Both the position numbers and the translations under genes were made by a program. A DNA stretch of 64,000 bases. It comes from UBA7672 sp963784415 (GTDB lineage Bacteria; Pseudomonadota; Alphaproteobacteria; Caulobacterales; Hyphomonadaceae). The notes under the pieces are model-generated. The model ran no database searches. It was not told where the DNA came from and saw nothing but the letters and a program-made list of their open reading frames with translations. The stretch covers positions 744,001 through 808,000 of the forward strand of contig CAWARK010000014.1 of NCBI GenBank assembly GCA_963784415.1, written 5' to 3'. This document shows positions 1 through 9,402 of this stretch, piece after piece; position 1 is the stretch's first letter, and the number at the start of each line of letters is the position of its first letter.

Positions 1-2
1 AT

Positions 3-386
3 TTCGAGCTGCTCGGACGCTCGCCGCGTCGAGCGCATCTGAACTTCTTCAGCAACGGCGCCAACTATCCCGTCGATGTCGACCTGTGGTTCGACGCATC
101 TGCTGCCGAGCATCTCTACGCCTATGAATGGTCGCCCACGGCCATCGTCTGGTATGTCGATGGCGTGGAAGTGCGCCGTGTTGTCGCCGCTCCGGCTCTA
201 CGCCTGCCGACCACGTCGGCCCGTGTCATGGCGAGTGTCTGGACAGGTAATCGCAAGGTTGCCGAGTGGGTTGGCTGGCCGTCGATCGACTCTGCTTCGG
301 CCAGCTACCGTTGCATGTCGCATGTGCCGATGAACAAGACCGGTAGCCAGTGTAGCGACACCTTCAACTCGCCCGCAAAGCCCTAG
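3..386 (+). CDS. GH16 family beta-glycanase, 3' end only
   Basis: The reading frame is open from the window edge and ends at a TAG. The visible 127 residues look like the C-terminal half of a family 16 glycoside hydrolase of the lichenase/ExoK type: an F-x-G-R segment, a beta strand with NFFSNG, then DLWFDAS, YAYEWSPTAIVWYVDG and a late SVWTG strand, the order seen in GH16 jelly-rolls. The catalytic ExDxE strand would lie just upstream and is outside the window, so activity cannot be judged. The gene converges with and overlaps by 3 bases the glycosyltransferase, and an ExoQ-like polymerase follows. A role in trimming or releasing an exopolysaccharide is likely by context. Late cysteines (RCMSH, QCSD) could form a disulfide in a secreted enzyme. 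Confidence 0.75.
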   Translation, partial: FELLGRSPRRAHLNFFSNGANYPVDVDLWFDASAAEHLYAYEWSPTAIVWYVDGVEVRRVVAAPALRLPTTSARVMASVWTGNRKVAEWVGWPSIDSASASYRCMSHVPMNKTGSQCSDTFNSPAKP

Positions 387-1348
387 ACGGACTGTCGCCG
401 CTGCGCCTTGGCCGTAGCGACCCTGGCGAGCATTGAGAGCGTGTAGCCTGCCGCACGCACGTCCGACAGCATCACGCCGAGAAATGCGCCGATACGCTTT
501 GACTTCAGAGCTTCCGTCGCTGCGACGAACTGATTCACATTACGGAGCGCGCGCATACGATCCGACAGCGCATCGTGTTCCAGAGGCGTGAGGTAGGCAT
601 CCTGGCGCGCCGCAAATCGCTTCTCGGCCTCCAGCCATGCCCGCGTCTGTTCGGGCTTCAGCCGGTGCGACGTCGATCCCGCTGCCCGCGTGTAGCGATA
701 GCCAGCCTGCGGTGTGTAGAGCATGCGTGCGCCGCGCGCGAGCAGATCGGCGACCAGGTAGTAGTCCTCGCTGTTCCGCAACGTCGCGTCGTAGGTCGCA
801 CGGTATTTCTCCAGCGCCGCCGTGCGGATAAGCGGTTTGAGGTAGCCAATGCAGTCGCCGGCCTTCATTGGCTCGTTGAAGTCGATCCAGGTCTCGAGAT
901 TGATCGTACGCTGCAACCGGAAGTCTTCGGAACGCAGGAACCGTCCATCGCCGATAACCTGGCCCGAAGCGTCGACCTCGATCATGTTGTCGACGGCGAT
1001 ATCGGCGTGATGCGTCTCCGCCATCGCCACGAGCGTTGCAAACCGTTCCGGCGTCACAGCATCATCCGCGTCCAGCACGCCGACATAGCGCCCTTTTGCC
1101 AGCGCGATTGCACGATTGCGCGCCGCAGACGGCCCGCCATTGGTGGGCAGCCGGTCGATCACGATACGGGAATCCGTCGCCGCCAGCCGCTGCAATTCCG
1201 CCCATGTGTCATCTGGCGAAGCGTCGTCAACGACAATGACCTCGACGGCGACGCCGCTCGACGCCAGCGCCGAACGCACAGCATGCTCGACCGTGGCTGC
1301 AGCCTTCCAGGCCGCAACGATCACGCTGACATCTGGCTGTTGCGTCAC
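383..1348 (-). CDS. GT2 family glycosyltransferase
   Basis: A 321-residue GT-A fold glycosyltransferase, presumably adding a sugar to an exopolysaccharide or O-antigen repeat on the cytoplasmic face. Visible family features are the N-terminal DVSVIVAAW strand, VIVVDDASPDDTW for the nucleotide-binding acidic residues, the conserved NGGPSAARNRAI stretch, and the DxD-type metal motif in GVLDADDAVTPERF. The start chosen is the GTG that overlaps the TGA of the upstream polymerase gene (GTGA), which indicates translational coupling. An upstream start would add about 21 residues that do not resemble the family. The gene lies in one operon with the ExoQ-like gene. Donor and acceptor sugars cannot be read from sequence. 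Confidence 0.85.
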   Translation of the reverse strand: MTQQPDVSVIVAAWKAAATVEHAVRSALASSGVAVEVIVVDDASPDDTWAELQRLAATDSRIVIDRLPTNGGPSAARNRAIALAKGRYVGVLDADDAVTPERFATLVAMAETHHADIAVDNMIEVDASGQVIGDGRFLRSEDFRLQRTINLETWIDFNEPMKAGDCIGYLKPLIRTAALEKYRATYDATLRNSEDYYLVADLLARGARMLYTPQAGYRYTRAAGSTSHRLKPEQTRAWLEAEKRFAARQDAYLTPLEHDALSDRMRALRNVNQFVAATEALKSKRIGAFLGVMLSDVRAAGYTLSMLARVATAKAQRRQSV

Positions 1349-2622
1349 GCCCGTCGCGCCCCGAGTAGCGGCTTGTCCACACGCGCCGCGCCTGCAAACA
1401 GCAGCGTGCATGTCGCCGTAAATTCCAGTGCGAGGTCGATCTCAGTCGTCGTCCGGATGATGACCATGATGGCGAGGATCAGGAAGGCGGCGTTGATCGC
1501 CGTCTGGTTCTTGAGCCAGGTAATCCCCGGCCGCCACATGGCCCACGCGGCGATGAATATGGTCGCCCAGTAGCCCGGGTATCCGAACGCGACGCCATTC
1601 TCGAGATACGAGTTGTGAAAGCTGAACTTCACATACTCTTCGTAGTCGAAGTACCGCGTGATCGAGTTCGCGAGTCCGTATTCGGATCGCCAGAATCCAT
1701 CAGCGCCGACGCCCAGCAGGGGGTGCTCGGCCATCGTGCGCTCGGCCGTCGCCCACAGATAGGTCCGCCCTGTCAGCGTGGAATCCTTCCCGAGTGCGCT
1801 GAGCACCGAGTTTTCAGCGTCGATCCGCAGGAAGCCGAATAGCCACAGCATGGCCGCCAGCAGCGCCACGGTTGCGACCATCACGATCAGGAGCCGCAGG
1901 TGTTGAACTTTGGCCGCTGGCTGCCAGAGGAAGGCGTGACCAAGCATTGCGCCCGTCGCGCCGATCACCATCACAGTCGTTGTCGCCGACTTGGTCATCA
2001 ACATGATGAAGAACGCAAGCGGCGCCACGGCAAGCGCCCAGAGCCGGAACCAGCGATTGGTTTGCTTGTCGAGCATCACGCCGAGCGCGGCGATGTAGAG
2101 AATGAACATGTTGATGGCCAGGAAGTTCTTCTGGCCAAACACACCCGTCCACGCGCCGCCCATGATGCTCGGTTTCAGCACCGACAGGATGGCCGCGATC
2201 GTCTCCACGCCGATGAAGACGAGCAGGATGTTACGGCCGGAAACACGGCTGGCCGCATAGATCGAGACGACCGAGCCGAGCGCGAACAGCATGCCCTTCC
2301 GGATCGCGTCCGGCGCGGAGGGCGCCCACAGCGCCGACACGATGCAGAGGAGGGGGATGATCAGGGTCGGCCACGCCCGCAGGGCGGTCGGGAACGTCTG
2401 TCGCCCGAACAGGACGAGCGCGCCGAGGAAGTATGCCGCCGCGATGTAGCGCAGCGGTTGCGACCAGCCGAACAGCAGCACGATCGAAAACACCCACGTG
2501 AACAGCATGATCACGTCGAGCGGCGCCATGAAGCGCAGCAATGATCCCCGCTGCGCATACGAAGACGTCCCGGGCAAACGGCCCGGCGTCGTCATCGATG
2601 CGCTGTCTGCGCTGGGGCTCAT
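1345..2622 (-). CDS. O-antigen ligase / ExoQ-like polysaccharide polymerase
   Basis: A 425-residue polytopic inner-membrane protein with about ten to twelve hydrophobic segments. The large periplasmic loop near residues 275-345 carries the Wzy_C/O-antigen ligase signature: SALGKDSTLTGRTYLW, then AEHPLLGVGADGFW and FHNSYLENGVAFG, with the loop Arg and His that are typical of ExoQ and WaaL-type enzymes. It probably polymerises or transfers lipid-linked repeat units. The TGA overlaps the GTG of the glycosyltransferase, so the two are co-translated. An internal ATG at residue 10 is an alternative start. About 230 bases upstream separate it from the divergent nitrilase-family gene. Confidence 0.85.
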   Translation of the reverse strand: MSPSADSASMTTPGRLPGTSSYAQRGSLLRFMAPLDVIMLFTWVFSIVLLFGWSQPLRYIAAAYFLGALVLFGRQTFPTALRAWPTLIIPLLCIVSALWAPSAPDAIRKGMLFALGSVVSIYAASRVSGRNILLVFIGVETIAAILSVLKPSIMGGAWTGVFGQKNFLAINMFILYIAALGVMLDKQTNRWFRLWALAVAPLAFFIMLMTKSATTTVMVIGATGAMLGHAFLWQPAAKVQHLRLLIVMVATVALLAAMLWLFGFLRIDAENSVLSALGKDSTLTGRTYLWATAERTMAEHPLLGVGADGFWRSEYGLANSITRYFDYEEYVKFSFHNSYLENGVAFGYPGYWATIFIAAWAMWRPGITWLKNQTAINAAFLILAIMVIIRTTTEIDLALEFTATCTLLFAGAARVDKPLLGARRA

Positions 2623-2853
2623 CAGGTCCGGTTCCGCGGTTCTGGCTTGCGCCGGCCGTCACAGGATAACGCGGCGGCGCTGATTTCCGATAACCAGAGC
2701 AATACGTGTACCATGGCGAGAGCCGGGCCAGCTACGATCTCCTGCCGGGCGACCGGTCACGATTAACCACACCTCACACATAGCTGCAGGCAGATAGGGC
2801 GACATGGCGCCGCCTGTTGGTTTATGAAGGGCCTAGCCAACGCGAGAGTCGCC

Positions 2854-3681
2854 ATGTCCCAGATCAGGGTAGCCTGCGTCCAGATGCGGAGCGGAACCGA
2901 GGTCGCCGAGAACATCGCGGCGGCGAGCGCCCTGATCCGCGAAGCCGCCGCGACTGGCGCCGAACTGATCGCTACCCCCGAAATGACGACCCTGCTGGAT
3001 CGCAAACCGGGCGCCTCCTGGGAAAAATCCACGACTGAGGCAGCCGATCCCGGTCTGGCGGCTTTCCGGGCGCTGGCGAAGGAATTGAGCGTCACACTGC
3101 TCATCGGCTCGCTGGCGATCCGGGCGGCAGACGGCAAATGCGCCAACCGCAGCTTTCTCATTGGCCCGGACGGCGCGGTGATCGCAAAGTACGACAAGAT
3201 CCACATGTTCGACGTGCAGCTGAATGCCGGCAATATCTATCGCGAGTCCGACAGCTATGCGGCCGGCGGCTCTGCCGTGGTGGCCGATCTTCCGGCGGGC
3301 CGTCTCGGCATGACGGTCTGCTATGACGTCCGCTTCCCCGACCTGTTCCGCCAGCTCGCAGTCTCCGGCGCGAAGATCATCGCCGTTCCCGCCGCCTTCA
3401 CCCGCATCACCGGCGAGGCGCACTGGCACATCCTGCTGCGTTCCCGCGCCATCGAGACGGGTTGCTACATCATCGCCCCGGCGCAGGGCGGCAAGCATCA
3501 GGACGGCCGCGAGACCTACGGCCACTCCCTCATCATCGATCCGTGGGGTGAAATCCTTGCTGAAGCTGGCACGGAACCGGGCGTCATCGCGGCCACGCTC
3601 GACCTGTCGAAAGTCGACGAGGTGCGCGGCAAGATCCCCTCGCTCCGCCACGTGCGGCCGTTCTCCCAGCCTCTGGCCTGA
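2854..3681 (+). CDS. Carbon-nitrogen hydrolase (Nit1-type amidase)
   Basis: A 275-residue nitrilase-superfamily amidase. The Glu-Lys-Cys triad is visible: the Glu in TPEMTTL, the Lys in YDKIHMFDV and the Cys in MTVCYDVRFPDL. The KIHMFDV and CYDVRFPD variants match the Nit1 branch, which hydrolyses deaminated glutathione in metabolite repair. That substrate is inferred from family resemblance. I chose the ATG giving MSQIRVACVQM because the family begins right at this beta strand; an ATG ten codons upstream is possible. The ModE-like regulator and KefB/C-type antiporter downstream are on the same strand but with 58-69 base gaps, so an operon is uncertain. Confidence 0.85.
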   Translation: MSQIRVACVQMRSGTEVAENIAAASALIREAAATGAELIATPEMTTLLDRKPGASWEKSTTEAADPGLAAFRALAKELSVTLLIGSLAIRAADGKCANRSFLIGPDGAVIAKYDKIHMFDVQLNAGNIYRESDSYAAGGSAVVADLPAGRLGMTVCYDVRFPDLFRQLAVSGAKIIAVPAAFTRITGEAHWHILLRSRAIETGCYIIAPAQGGKHQDGRETYGHSLIIDPWGEILAEAGTEPGVIAATLDLSKVDEVRGKIPSLRHVRPFSQPLA

Positions 3682-3739
3682 TAGAGAAATCGCTTGCGCT
3701 TCGCTCCCGGCTTGTTTCGATGGGGCGAGGGAGCACGCC

Positions 3740-4081
3740 ATGGCATCGATCCGCATAACCACCCGCCTCATCGTCAAGAACGAACGCGCCTTCGGCACCG
3801 GCAAGGCGCTCGTTCTCGAAGCCGTCGCCGCCGAGGGCTCAATCTCAAAGGCCGCCAAGGCCCTCGACATGAGCTATTCCCGCGCCTGGCAGCTGGTCGA
3901 TGGGATGAACCAGTCCTTCCGCAAGCCGCTGATCGAATCGACCGCCGGCGGCAAGAAGGGTGGGGGCGCCACGCTTACTCCGCTGGGCAAGGAAGTTCTG
4001 GCCCTCTTCCGCAAGATGGAGAAACAGCTGGCGGAGGATGCCGAAACCTATCTCGGCGAATTCGAAAAGCGTCTCAAATAG
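3740..4081 (+). CDS. ModE-like winged helix-turn-helix protein
   Basis: A 113-residue protein consisting of the LysR-type winged helix that forms the N-terminal DNA-binding domain of ModE. The recognition region is GSISKAAKALDMSYSRAWQLVDGMN, followed by the wing (GGKKGGGATLTPLGKEVL) and a charged C-terminal helix suited to dimerisation. It has no C-terminal MOP molybdate-binding domain, so a response to molybdate cannot be assumed. The start is an ATG preceded by GAGGGAG. It sits 69 bases upstream of the KefB/C-type antiporter gene and could control it, but no target site was recognised. Confidence 0.8.
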   Translation: MASIRITTRLIVKNERAFGTGKALVLEAVAAEGSISKAAKALDMSYSRAWQLVDGMNQSFRKPLIESTAGGKKGGGATLTPLGKEVLALFRKMEKQLAEDAETYLGEFEKRLK

Positions 4082-4150
4082 CTTTGCTTGCCCCGACCGC
4101 AGTCTATCGCTTAACGAGGGCCAGATAATCGATCTACAGCGGGAGACGGC

Positions 4151-5993
4151 ATGGAACACGCGGTAGGCGGAACGGATCTTGGCCTTGCCGTCGCCTTGCT
4201 TGCGGCCGGCGTCGTTGCCGTGCCCCTGTTCCGGCTGCTCGGTCTCGGCGCCGTGCTGGGCTATCTGACGGCGGGTGTTCTCGTCGGCCCCTTCGCGCTG
4301 AAATTGTTCAACGACTCGCAGGCCGTTTTGCACATCGCCGAATTCGGCGTGGTGATGTTCCTCTTCCTCATCGGCCTCGAAATGCGCCCGGCCAAACTCT
4401 GGGCCATGCGGCGAGACATATTCGGCCTCGGCCTCGCACAGGTGCTTGTCTGCGGCCTGCTGCTTTCGGGCATCGGCATTGCGTTCGGCCTGCCGGCGCC
4501 TGCCGCCATCATCGGCGCGTTCGGCTTCGTGCTGTCGTCGACCGCCGTCATCATGAAGATGATGGAGGATCGCGGCGAGGTTTCGGCGTCCGCTGGCCAG
4601 CGCTCTGTCGCCATCCTGCTGTTCGAGGATCTCGCCATCATCCCGTTGCTGGCGCTGGTCTCCCTGATGGCGTCCGCCATGCCGGGCGCCGAAGCCGCGA
4701 CGCATGCCCCACTTGTGGCAGACGCTCGCGCTGGCGGTCGGCTCCGTCGCGCTTGTGTTCGTCGCCGGCCGCTTTCTCATGAACCCGCTGTTCGGCTTCC
4801 TCGCCTGGACCGGCGCGCGCGAAGTCATGACGGCGGCGGCCCTGATGGTCGTCCTCGGCGCAGCGCTGTTCATGCAGTGGGGTGGCCTCTCCATGGCGAT
4901 GGGCGCCTTCCTCGCCGGCGTGCTGCTCTCGGAATCCACTTTCCGCCATCAGCTCGAAGCCGACGTGGAGCCCTTCCGGGGCATCCTGCTCGGCCTGTTC
5001 TTCCTCGGCGTCGGCATGTCGCTCGACCTCAAGCTGGTGATCGACAACTGGCAGATCATTGCCGCAGGCGTTGCATCCTTCATCGCCGTGAAGTTCTTCG
5101 GCATCTACGTCGTCGCGCGCCTGTTCAAGGCGAAGCATCGTGAGGCCATCCACCGCGCGTCGATGTTCGCGCAGGGCGGGGAATTCGCCTTCGTGCTTTA
5201 CTCCGGCGCACTCTCGGCCGGCGTCATGGACGCCGAAACCTCCTCCGCCATGACGGCCATCGTCATCATTTCCATGGCTCTCACGCCCCTGCTGGTCATG
5301 GCGATCGAGCGTCTGACGCCCCCGGAAAAGGAATCCATGGATGGCATCGACGAGGCTCTGGATCTTCACGGCCGCGTCCTGTTCGTGGGCTTTGGCCGCT
5401 TCGCGCAGGTGGTCTGCCAACCGTTGCTGGCCAAGGGGATAGACGTTTCCATCATCGATTTTGACGTCGAGATGATCCGCGCCGCGGGCAATTTCGGCTT
5501 CAAGATCTACTATGGCGACGGCACTCGCCTCGACGTGCTGCGCGCTTCAGGGGCTGGCACGGCCGAGGCCATTCTCATCTGCGTCGACAAGCCGGAGGCT
5601 GCCGACAAGATCGTCGAGCTGTGCAAATCCGAGTTCCCGCACGCCAAGATCTACGCCCGCGCCTTCGACCGTGGTCACGTCCTGCGTCTCGTCGCCGCCG
5701 GCGTCGATTACCAGCTCCGCGAAACACTGGAATCCGCCTTCGTGTTCGGCCGCAAGGTGCTGACCGATCTCGGTGTCGAGGCAGAGGAGGCCGACGAAAT
5801 CATGCTGGACGTCCGTCGCCGCGACGAGCAGCGCCTCGAACTGCAAATTGCCAGCGGCCTGCGTGCGGGCCTCACGCTCATGCGCGGCAACGTCGCCACG
5901 ACGCAACCCGCGCCGCTCGTCGTTCCGCGCCGCGAAAGTAAAGGCCTCAACAAGGAAGCGGCCGAGGCCATCGAAGAAAAAGACCCGGCCTGA
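4151..5993 (+). CDS. KefB/KefC-type K+/H+ antiporter (frameshifted)
   Basis: The product is a CPA2 monovalent cation/proton antiporter with a C-terminal RCK domain. The first about 180 residues (helices from LAVALLAAGVVAVPLF to ALVSLMASAMPG) read in one frame. From about 4700 the protein continues in the next frame with further helices, including AALFMQWGGLSMAMGAFLAGVLLSE, and then a TrkA-N Rossmann domain (GRVLFVGFGRFAQVV) ending with RETLESAFVFGRKVL. Both halves belong to one KefB/C or YbaL-like protein, so there is a single +1 shift at 4690-4710. A sequencing indel is more likely than a real lesion because both sides are intact. Start is ATG with GGGAG upstream. The 3' end overlaps the efp terminator. 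Confidence 0.8.
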
Positions 5994-6006
5994 TGGGGCC
6001 GGGTCT
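5976..6006 (-). terminator. Rho-independent terminator of efp
   Basis: AGACCCGGCC and GGCCGGGTCT form a perfect 10-base-pair stem with a 6-base loop. On the minus strand the stem is followed by TTTTTC, so it is oriented to end efp transcription 28 bases after its stop. It overlaps the last codons of the convergent antiporter gene and may act on both strands. Confidence 0.8.
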
Positions 6007-6033
6007 CTGTATGTCTTCGATTGTGACGGACGC

Positions 6034-6606
6034 TTAGTCCTTGGCGCGTTCGACGTAGGCGCCGTCTTCGGTCGAGACGATGATGCGCGTGCCCGTGCCG
6101 ATATGCGGCGGCACCATGACGCGGATGCCGTTCGACAGCTTGGCGGGTTTGTACGAACCCGACGCCGTCTGGCCTTTCACGACCGGTTCCGTTTCCACGA
6201 TCTCGAGCGTGACGCGCTGGGGCAGGGAGATGGCGACCGGCGTGCCGTCGAACATGAGCAGGTGGCACTCCATGTTCTCGTCGAGATAGTTGGCGTCATC
6301 GCCCAGCATGCCGGCTGGCACCGTCACCTGCTCGTAGCTTTCGGGGTTCATGAACACGTAGTTCGGGTCGTCCTTGTACAGGTAGGTGTGCTTCACTTCT
6401 TCGACGAAGGCGCGCTCAAGCTGCTCGCTGGTCTTGTGCGTCTCGACCACTTTCACGCCATCCGAAATGCGGCGCATTTCGAGGGTCGTCGTCGGCGTGC
6501 CTTTGCCCGGGCGATAAGTCTCGATTTTGAGGACGCTGTAGAGCCGGCCGTCCTCGGCTTCGATGACGTTGCCCTTGCGAACGTCGCTGGCGATGACTTT
6601 GACCAC
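6034..6606 (-). CDS. efp: Translation elongation factor P
   Basis: A 190-residue EF-P with the usual KOW-like domain I, OB domain II and C-terminal OB domain III. It relieves ribosome stalling at consecutive prolines. The modifiable loop YRPGKGTPT places Lys35 where E. coli EF-P carries the beta-lysylated Lys34. The C-terminal domain shows the family segment PVVKGQTASGSYKPAKLSNG. The start is GTG. The gene is divergent from epmA, and epmB follows that, so the substrate and both modifying enzymes lie together. The window also encodes a porin with a very long proline run, a plausible client. Confidence 0.95.
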   Translation of the reverse strand: MVKVIASDVRKGNVIEAEDGRLYSVLKIETYRPGKGTPTTTLEMRRISDGVKVVETHKTSEQLERAFVEEVKHTYLYKDDPNYVFMNPESYEQVTVPAGMLGDDANYLDENMECHLLMFDGTPVAISLPQRVTLEIVETEPVVKGQTASGSYKPAKLSNGIRVMVPPHIGTGTRIIVSTEDGAYVERAKD

Positions 6607-6676
6607 GGGTTATGCCTTTGAAATTGGGCCGTTGCCGGAGTATGGCTCGGCCGACTGGAACTTGATGAAGCGGCGC

Positions 6677-6691
6677 GGTCATACAATGACC
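6677..6691. promoter_or_regulatory. Inverted repeat in the efp-epmA divergent region
   Basis: GGTCAT-ACA-ATGACC is a perfect dyad with 6-base arms, 70 bases from the efp start and 46 bases from the epmA start. It could be an operator or part of a promoter for either gene. There is no evidence beyond symmetry and location. Confidence 0.35.
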
Positions 6692-6737
6692 CGCTCCGGC
6701 GGCCAAGCCCGGCTTTGTGAGCCCTCAGGAGACGCGA

Positions 6738-7763
6738 TTGAGCGCCCCAACCCCCTGGTGGAGCAAGGAATCCCACGCCGACCGGCGCCCGTTCCTGATG
6801 GCGCGGGGCCGCATCCGGGATGCCGCGCGGGCGTGGTTCAAGGGAAATGGCTTCACGGAGGTCGAATCCGGCGCCCTGCAGGTCTCGCCGGGAAACGAGG
6901 CCCACCTGCATGCCTTCGCCACCGACAGGCTGGACGAAGCCGGCAGGGGACGGCCTGTTTACCTTCACACCTCGCCAGAATTCGCGGCGAAGAAACTGCT
7001 GGCGGCGGGCGAGACCAGGATTTTCGACTACGCCCGTGTCTACCGGAACCGCGAGGCGGGGCCGCTGCACGCGCCCGAGTTCACCATGCTGGAGTGGTAT
7101 CGCGCCGCCGAACCCTATGAATCCGTGATGGACGATTGCGTGGCGCTCTGCCGTCTCTCCGCGCGGGAGGCCAGGCAGGCGATGCTGCGCTGGCGCGACA
7201 GCGTGTGTGATCCCGAGGCGTCGCCGGAACGCTTGACGCTGGTTGACGCCTTCGCACGGCATGCTGGCGTCGATCTCGAAGCTGCACTCGGCGATCGAGA
7301 TGCGCTGGCGACGGCTGCGAGGTCAGTCGATGTCCGCGTCGGCGCCAACGACAGCTGGTCCGACATTTTCAGCGCGGTTCTGGTGAGGCACATCGAACCA
7401 AAGCTGGGGCAGGGCCGTCTGACGCTACTCTGCGAATACCCCGCCGAGGAAGCCGCTCTTGCCCGCCCCCTCGAACGCGACCCGCGCTTCGCTGAGCGCT
7501 TCGAGCTTTATGCCTGCGGTGTCGAACTCGCCAACGGCTTCGGCGAACTCACCGACGCAGCCGAACAGCGCCGCCGCTTCGAAGCCGAGATGAACGTGAA
7601 GCAGGCGACCTATGGCGAACGCTACCCGCTCGACGAGGATTTCCTCGCCGCGCTCGCCCACATGCCCGCCGCCAGCGGCGTCGCGTTGGGCTTTGATCGG
7701 CTGGTGATGCTGGCGACCGGGGCGCGCCGCATCGCAGATGTGCTCTGGACGCCGCCGCTCTGA
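6738..7763 (+). CDS. epmA: EF-P--(R)-beta-lysine ligase EpmA
   Basis: A 341-residue class II lysyl-tRNA-synthetase-like enzyme without the anticodon-binding domain (also called GenX or PoxA). It attaches beta-lysine to EF-P. Class II motifs are visible: LHTSPEFAAKKLLAAG, the motif 2 region RVYRNREAGPLHAPEFTMLEWYR, and motif 3 GVALGFDRLVMLATG. The TTG start has AGGAG six bases upstream and puts the first Trp at about the same place as in E. coli EpmA. A GTG 21 bases upstream is the alternative. The gene is divergent from efp and upstream of epmB. A short unrelated lipoprotein gene sits between the two epm genes. Confidence 0.92.
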   Translation: MSAPTPWWSKESHADRRPFLMARGRIRDAARAWFKGNGFTEVESGALQVSPGNEAHLHAFATDRLDEAGRGRPVYLHTSPEFAAKKLLAAGETRIFDYARVYRNREAGPLHAPEFTMLEWYRAAEPYESVMDDCVALCRLSAREARQAMLRWRDSVCDPEASPERLTLVDAFARHAGVDLEAALGDRDALATAARSVDVRVGANDSWSDIFSAVLVRHIEPKLGQGRLTLLCEYPAEEAALARPLERDPRFAERFELYACGVELANGFGELTDAAEQRRRFEAEMNVKQATYGERYPLDEDFLAALAHMPAASGVALGFDRLVMLATGARRIADVLWTPPL

Positions 7764-7794
7764 GCCTGTCCAATGCCGGCACAAGAGGTGCTCC

Positions 7795-8222
7795 ATGATC
7801 CGATCCTTCGCCGCGGCGCTCATTGCGCTCCCGATCCTCGCCAGCTGCGCCACCTTCGAGCCCGAGCCCTGCACGGCAAAATGGTTCGACTGGAAGACCG
7901 AGCGCATCCTTTGCTCAGTTCGTCTACGACCACCGCAAGCAGATCGATGAACTCCGCAACGTCGCGCCGACCATGTTCGGACCCGAAGGCGGGCTGGAGA
8001 AGATCGCGCCCAGCTCCCTGCTGGTGCTCACCGCCATCGGCGCCCTGCAGCTGACCATCGATTTCGCCCAGGACACCTGGCCGCGAGGTCGACCACGCCA
8101 TCGGCCAGTGCGCCACCGCCCCGAAGGCGAGCCGCTTCTTTGCCGATATGCTCCGGCGCGAAGGCGTCGATGATCGCGCTGTCCGCGCCATCGAGGATCT
8201 GGGTAACATGATGGACAGATGA
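7795..8222 (+). CDS. Small lipoprotein of unknown function (two frameshifts)
   Basis: The N-terminus MIRSFAAALIALPILASC is a lipoprotein signal with a Cys at the lipobox, so the product should be lipid-anchored in the envelope. Sense continues through three frames: the start to about 7905, then FAQFVYDHRKQIDELRN to about 8083, then EVDHAIGQCATAPKASRFF and a C-terminal helix to the TGA. The reconstructed protein is about 140 residues, mostly helical, with a central hydrophobic stretch (SSLLVLTAIGALQLTIDF). I do not recognise a family. It sits between epmA and epmB. Two single-base shifts in 430 bases suggest base-calling errors. Confidence 0.6.
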
Positions 8223-8260
8223 CGCGGGCAGGGCGATAGAGCCCCAACTCCGAGGCCCGC

Positions 8261-9304
8261 TTGACCCGTCTTCTCCACCTCCCCCCCCGCCCCCTCCGCA
8301 CCCCCGCCGACCTCGCCGACGCCGGCCTCGTGCGCGACACGGACCTGTCCGCCGTAATGTCCGCCTATGCGACCGCGATAACGCCGGCCATCGCCGGCCT
8401 CATTGATCGCACAGACCCTGCCGATCCCATCGCTCTGCAATTCGTCCCGTCCCTCGCAGAGCTGGATGTCCAGCCCGAGGAACTCCCCGATCCCATCGGC
8501 GACAAGACGCACGAGCCCGTGGAAGGCATCGTCCACCGCTATCCGGACCGCGCGCTGCTGAAGGTCGTCTCGGTGTGCCCCGTCTATTGCCGCTTCTGCT
8601 TCCGCCGCGAAATGGTCGGGCCGGAGAAGGACGGAAATCTCACCCCCGCCGAACTCGAAACCGCGCTCGCCTACATCCGCGCGCATCCCGAAATCTGGGA
8701 AGTCATCCTCACCGGCGGCGATCCCTTCATGCTGTCGGCCCGCCGCGCCGCCGCGCTCACGCGCGAGCTGGAATCCATCCCGCATGTGAAGGTGATCCGC
8801 TGGCATACGCGCATGCCGGTCGCCGACCCGGCGCGCGTCTCCGACGAATTCGTCAGCGCGATCCGCAGCACGTCAAAAGCCGTCTATGTCGCCGTCCACT
8901 GCAATCACGCCAACGAACTCTCGCCGGAAGCACGTGCCGCGCTCGCGCGCCTTGCCGACGCCGGAATTCCGCTGCTCGGCCAGACCGTCCTGCTCAATAA
9001 AGTGAATAACGACATCGACACCTTGGCCGATCTAATGCGCGCGCTCGTCGAGGCGCGTGTCCGCCCCTACTACCTCCACCACCCGGACCTCGCCCCCGGC
9101 ACGTCTCACTTCCGGCTCAGCGTTGAGGAAGGGCAGGGGCTGGTGCGCCAGCTGCGCGACCGCATCTCAGGCATCGCGCAGCCGCACTACGTCATCGACA
9201 TTCCGGGCGGTGTTTCCAAGGCGCTGGCCTCGCCCTCCGACGTCGAGACCGAGGACGGCCGCGTGCGCCTGCGCGGCCGCGACGATGTCTGGCGAGACTA
9301 TTGA
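8261..9304 (+). CDS. epmB: EF-P lysine 2,3-aminomutase EpmB (radical SAM)
   Basis: A 347-residue KamA-family radical SAM enzyme that converts (S)-lysine to (R)-beta-lysine for EpmA. The cluster motif is SVCPVYCRFCFRRE with the CxxxCxxC spacing. GGDPFMLS is the SAM-binding GGE-like motif, and the conserved C-terminal segment YVIDIPGGVSK supplies the PLP-binding lysine. The start is TTG, with no strong ribosome-binding site visible. Linkage to efp and epmA favours EpmB over a catabolic lysine aminomutase. The shorter C-terminus, lacking the oligomerisation tail of clostridial KamA, agrees. Confidence 0.92.
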   Translation: MTRLLHLPPRPLRTPADLADAGLVRDTDLSAVMSAYATAITPAIAGLIDRTDPADPIALQFVPSLAELDVQPEELPDPIGDKTHEPVEGIVHRYPDRALLKVVSVCPVYCRFCFRREMVGPEKDGNLTPAELETALAYIRAHPEIWEVILTGGDPFMLSARRAAALTRELESIPHVKVIRWHTRMPVADPARVSDEFVSAIRSTSKAVYVAVHCNHANELSPEARAALARLADAGIPLLGQTVLLNKVNNDIDTLADLMRALVEARVRPYYLHHPDLAPGTSHFRLSVEEGQGLVRQLRDRISGIAQPHYVIDIPGGVSKALASPSDVETEDGRVRLRGRDDVWRDY

Positions 9305-9402
9305 TCGCCCTCATTTCTTGATGAAATGGCGCCCATTATTAACGGTACCGAAACGGCTTCTTGCTACAGGGGAATGCTAGTTACCTATCGTTGAGCAGCA
9401 GC

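Noticed and set aside
9355..9400. A GGAAT...CGTT ECF-like promoter before the receiver-domain gene
   Set aside because: The spacing is only 13 bases, unlike the 16-17 of the other elements.
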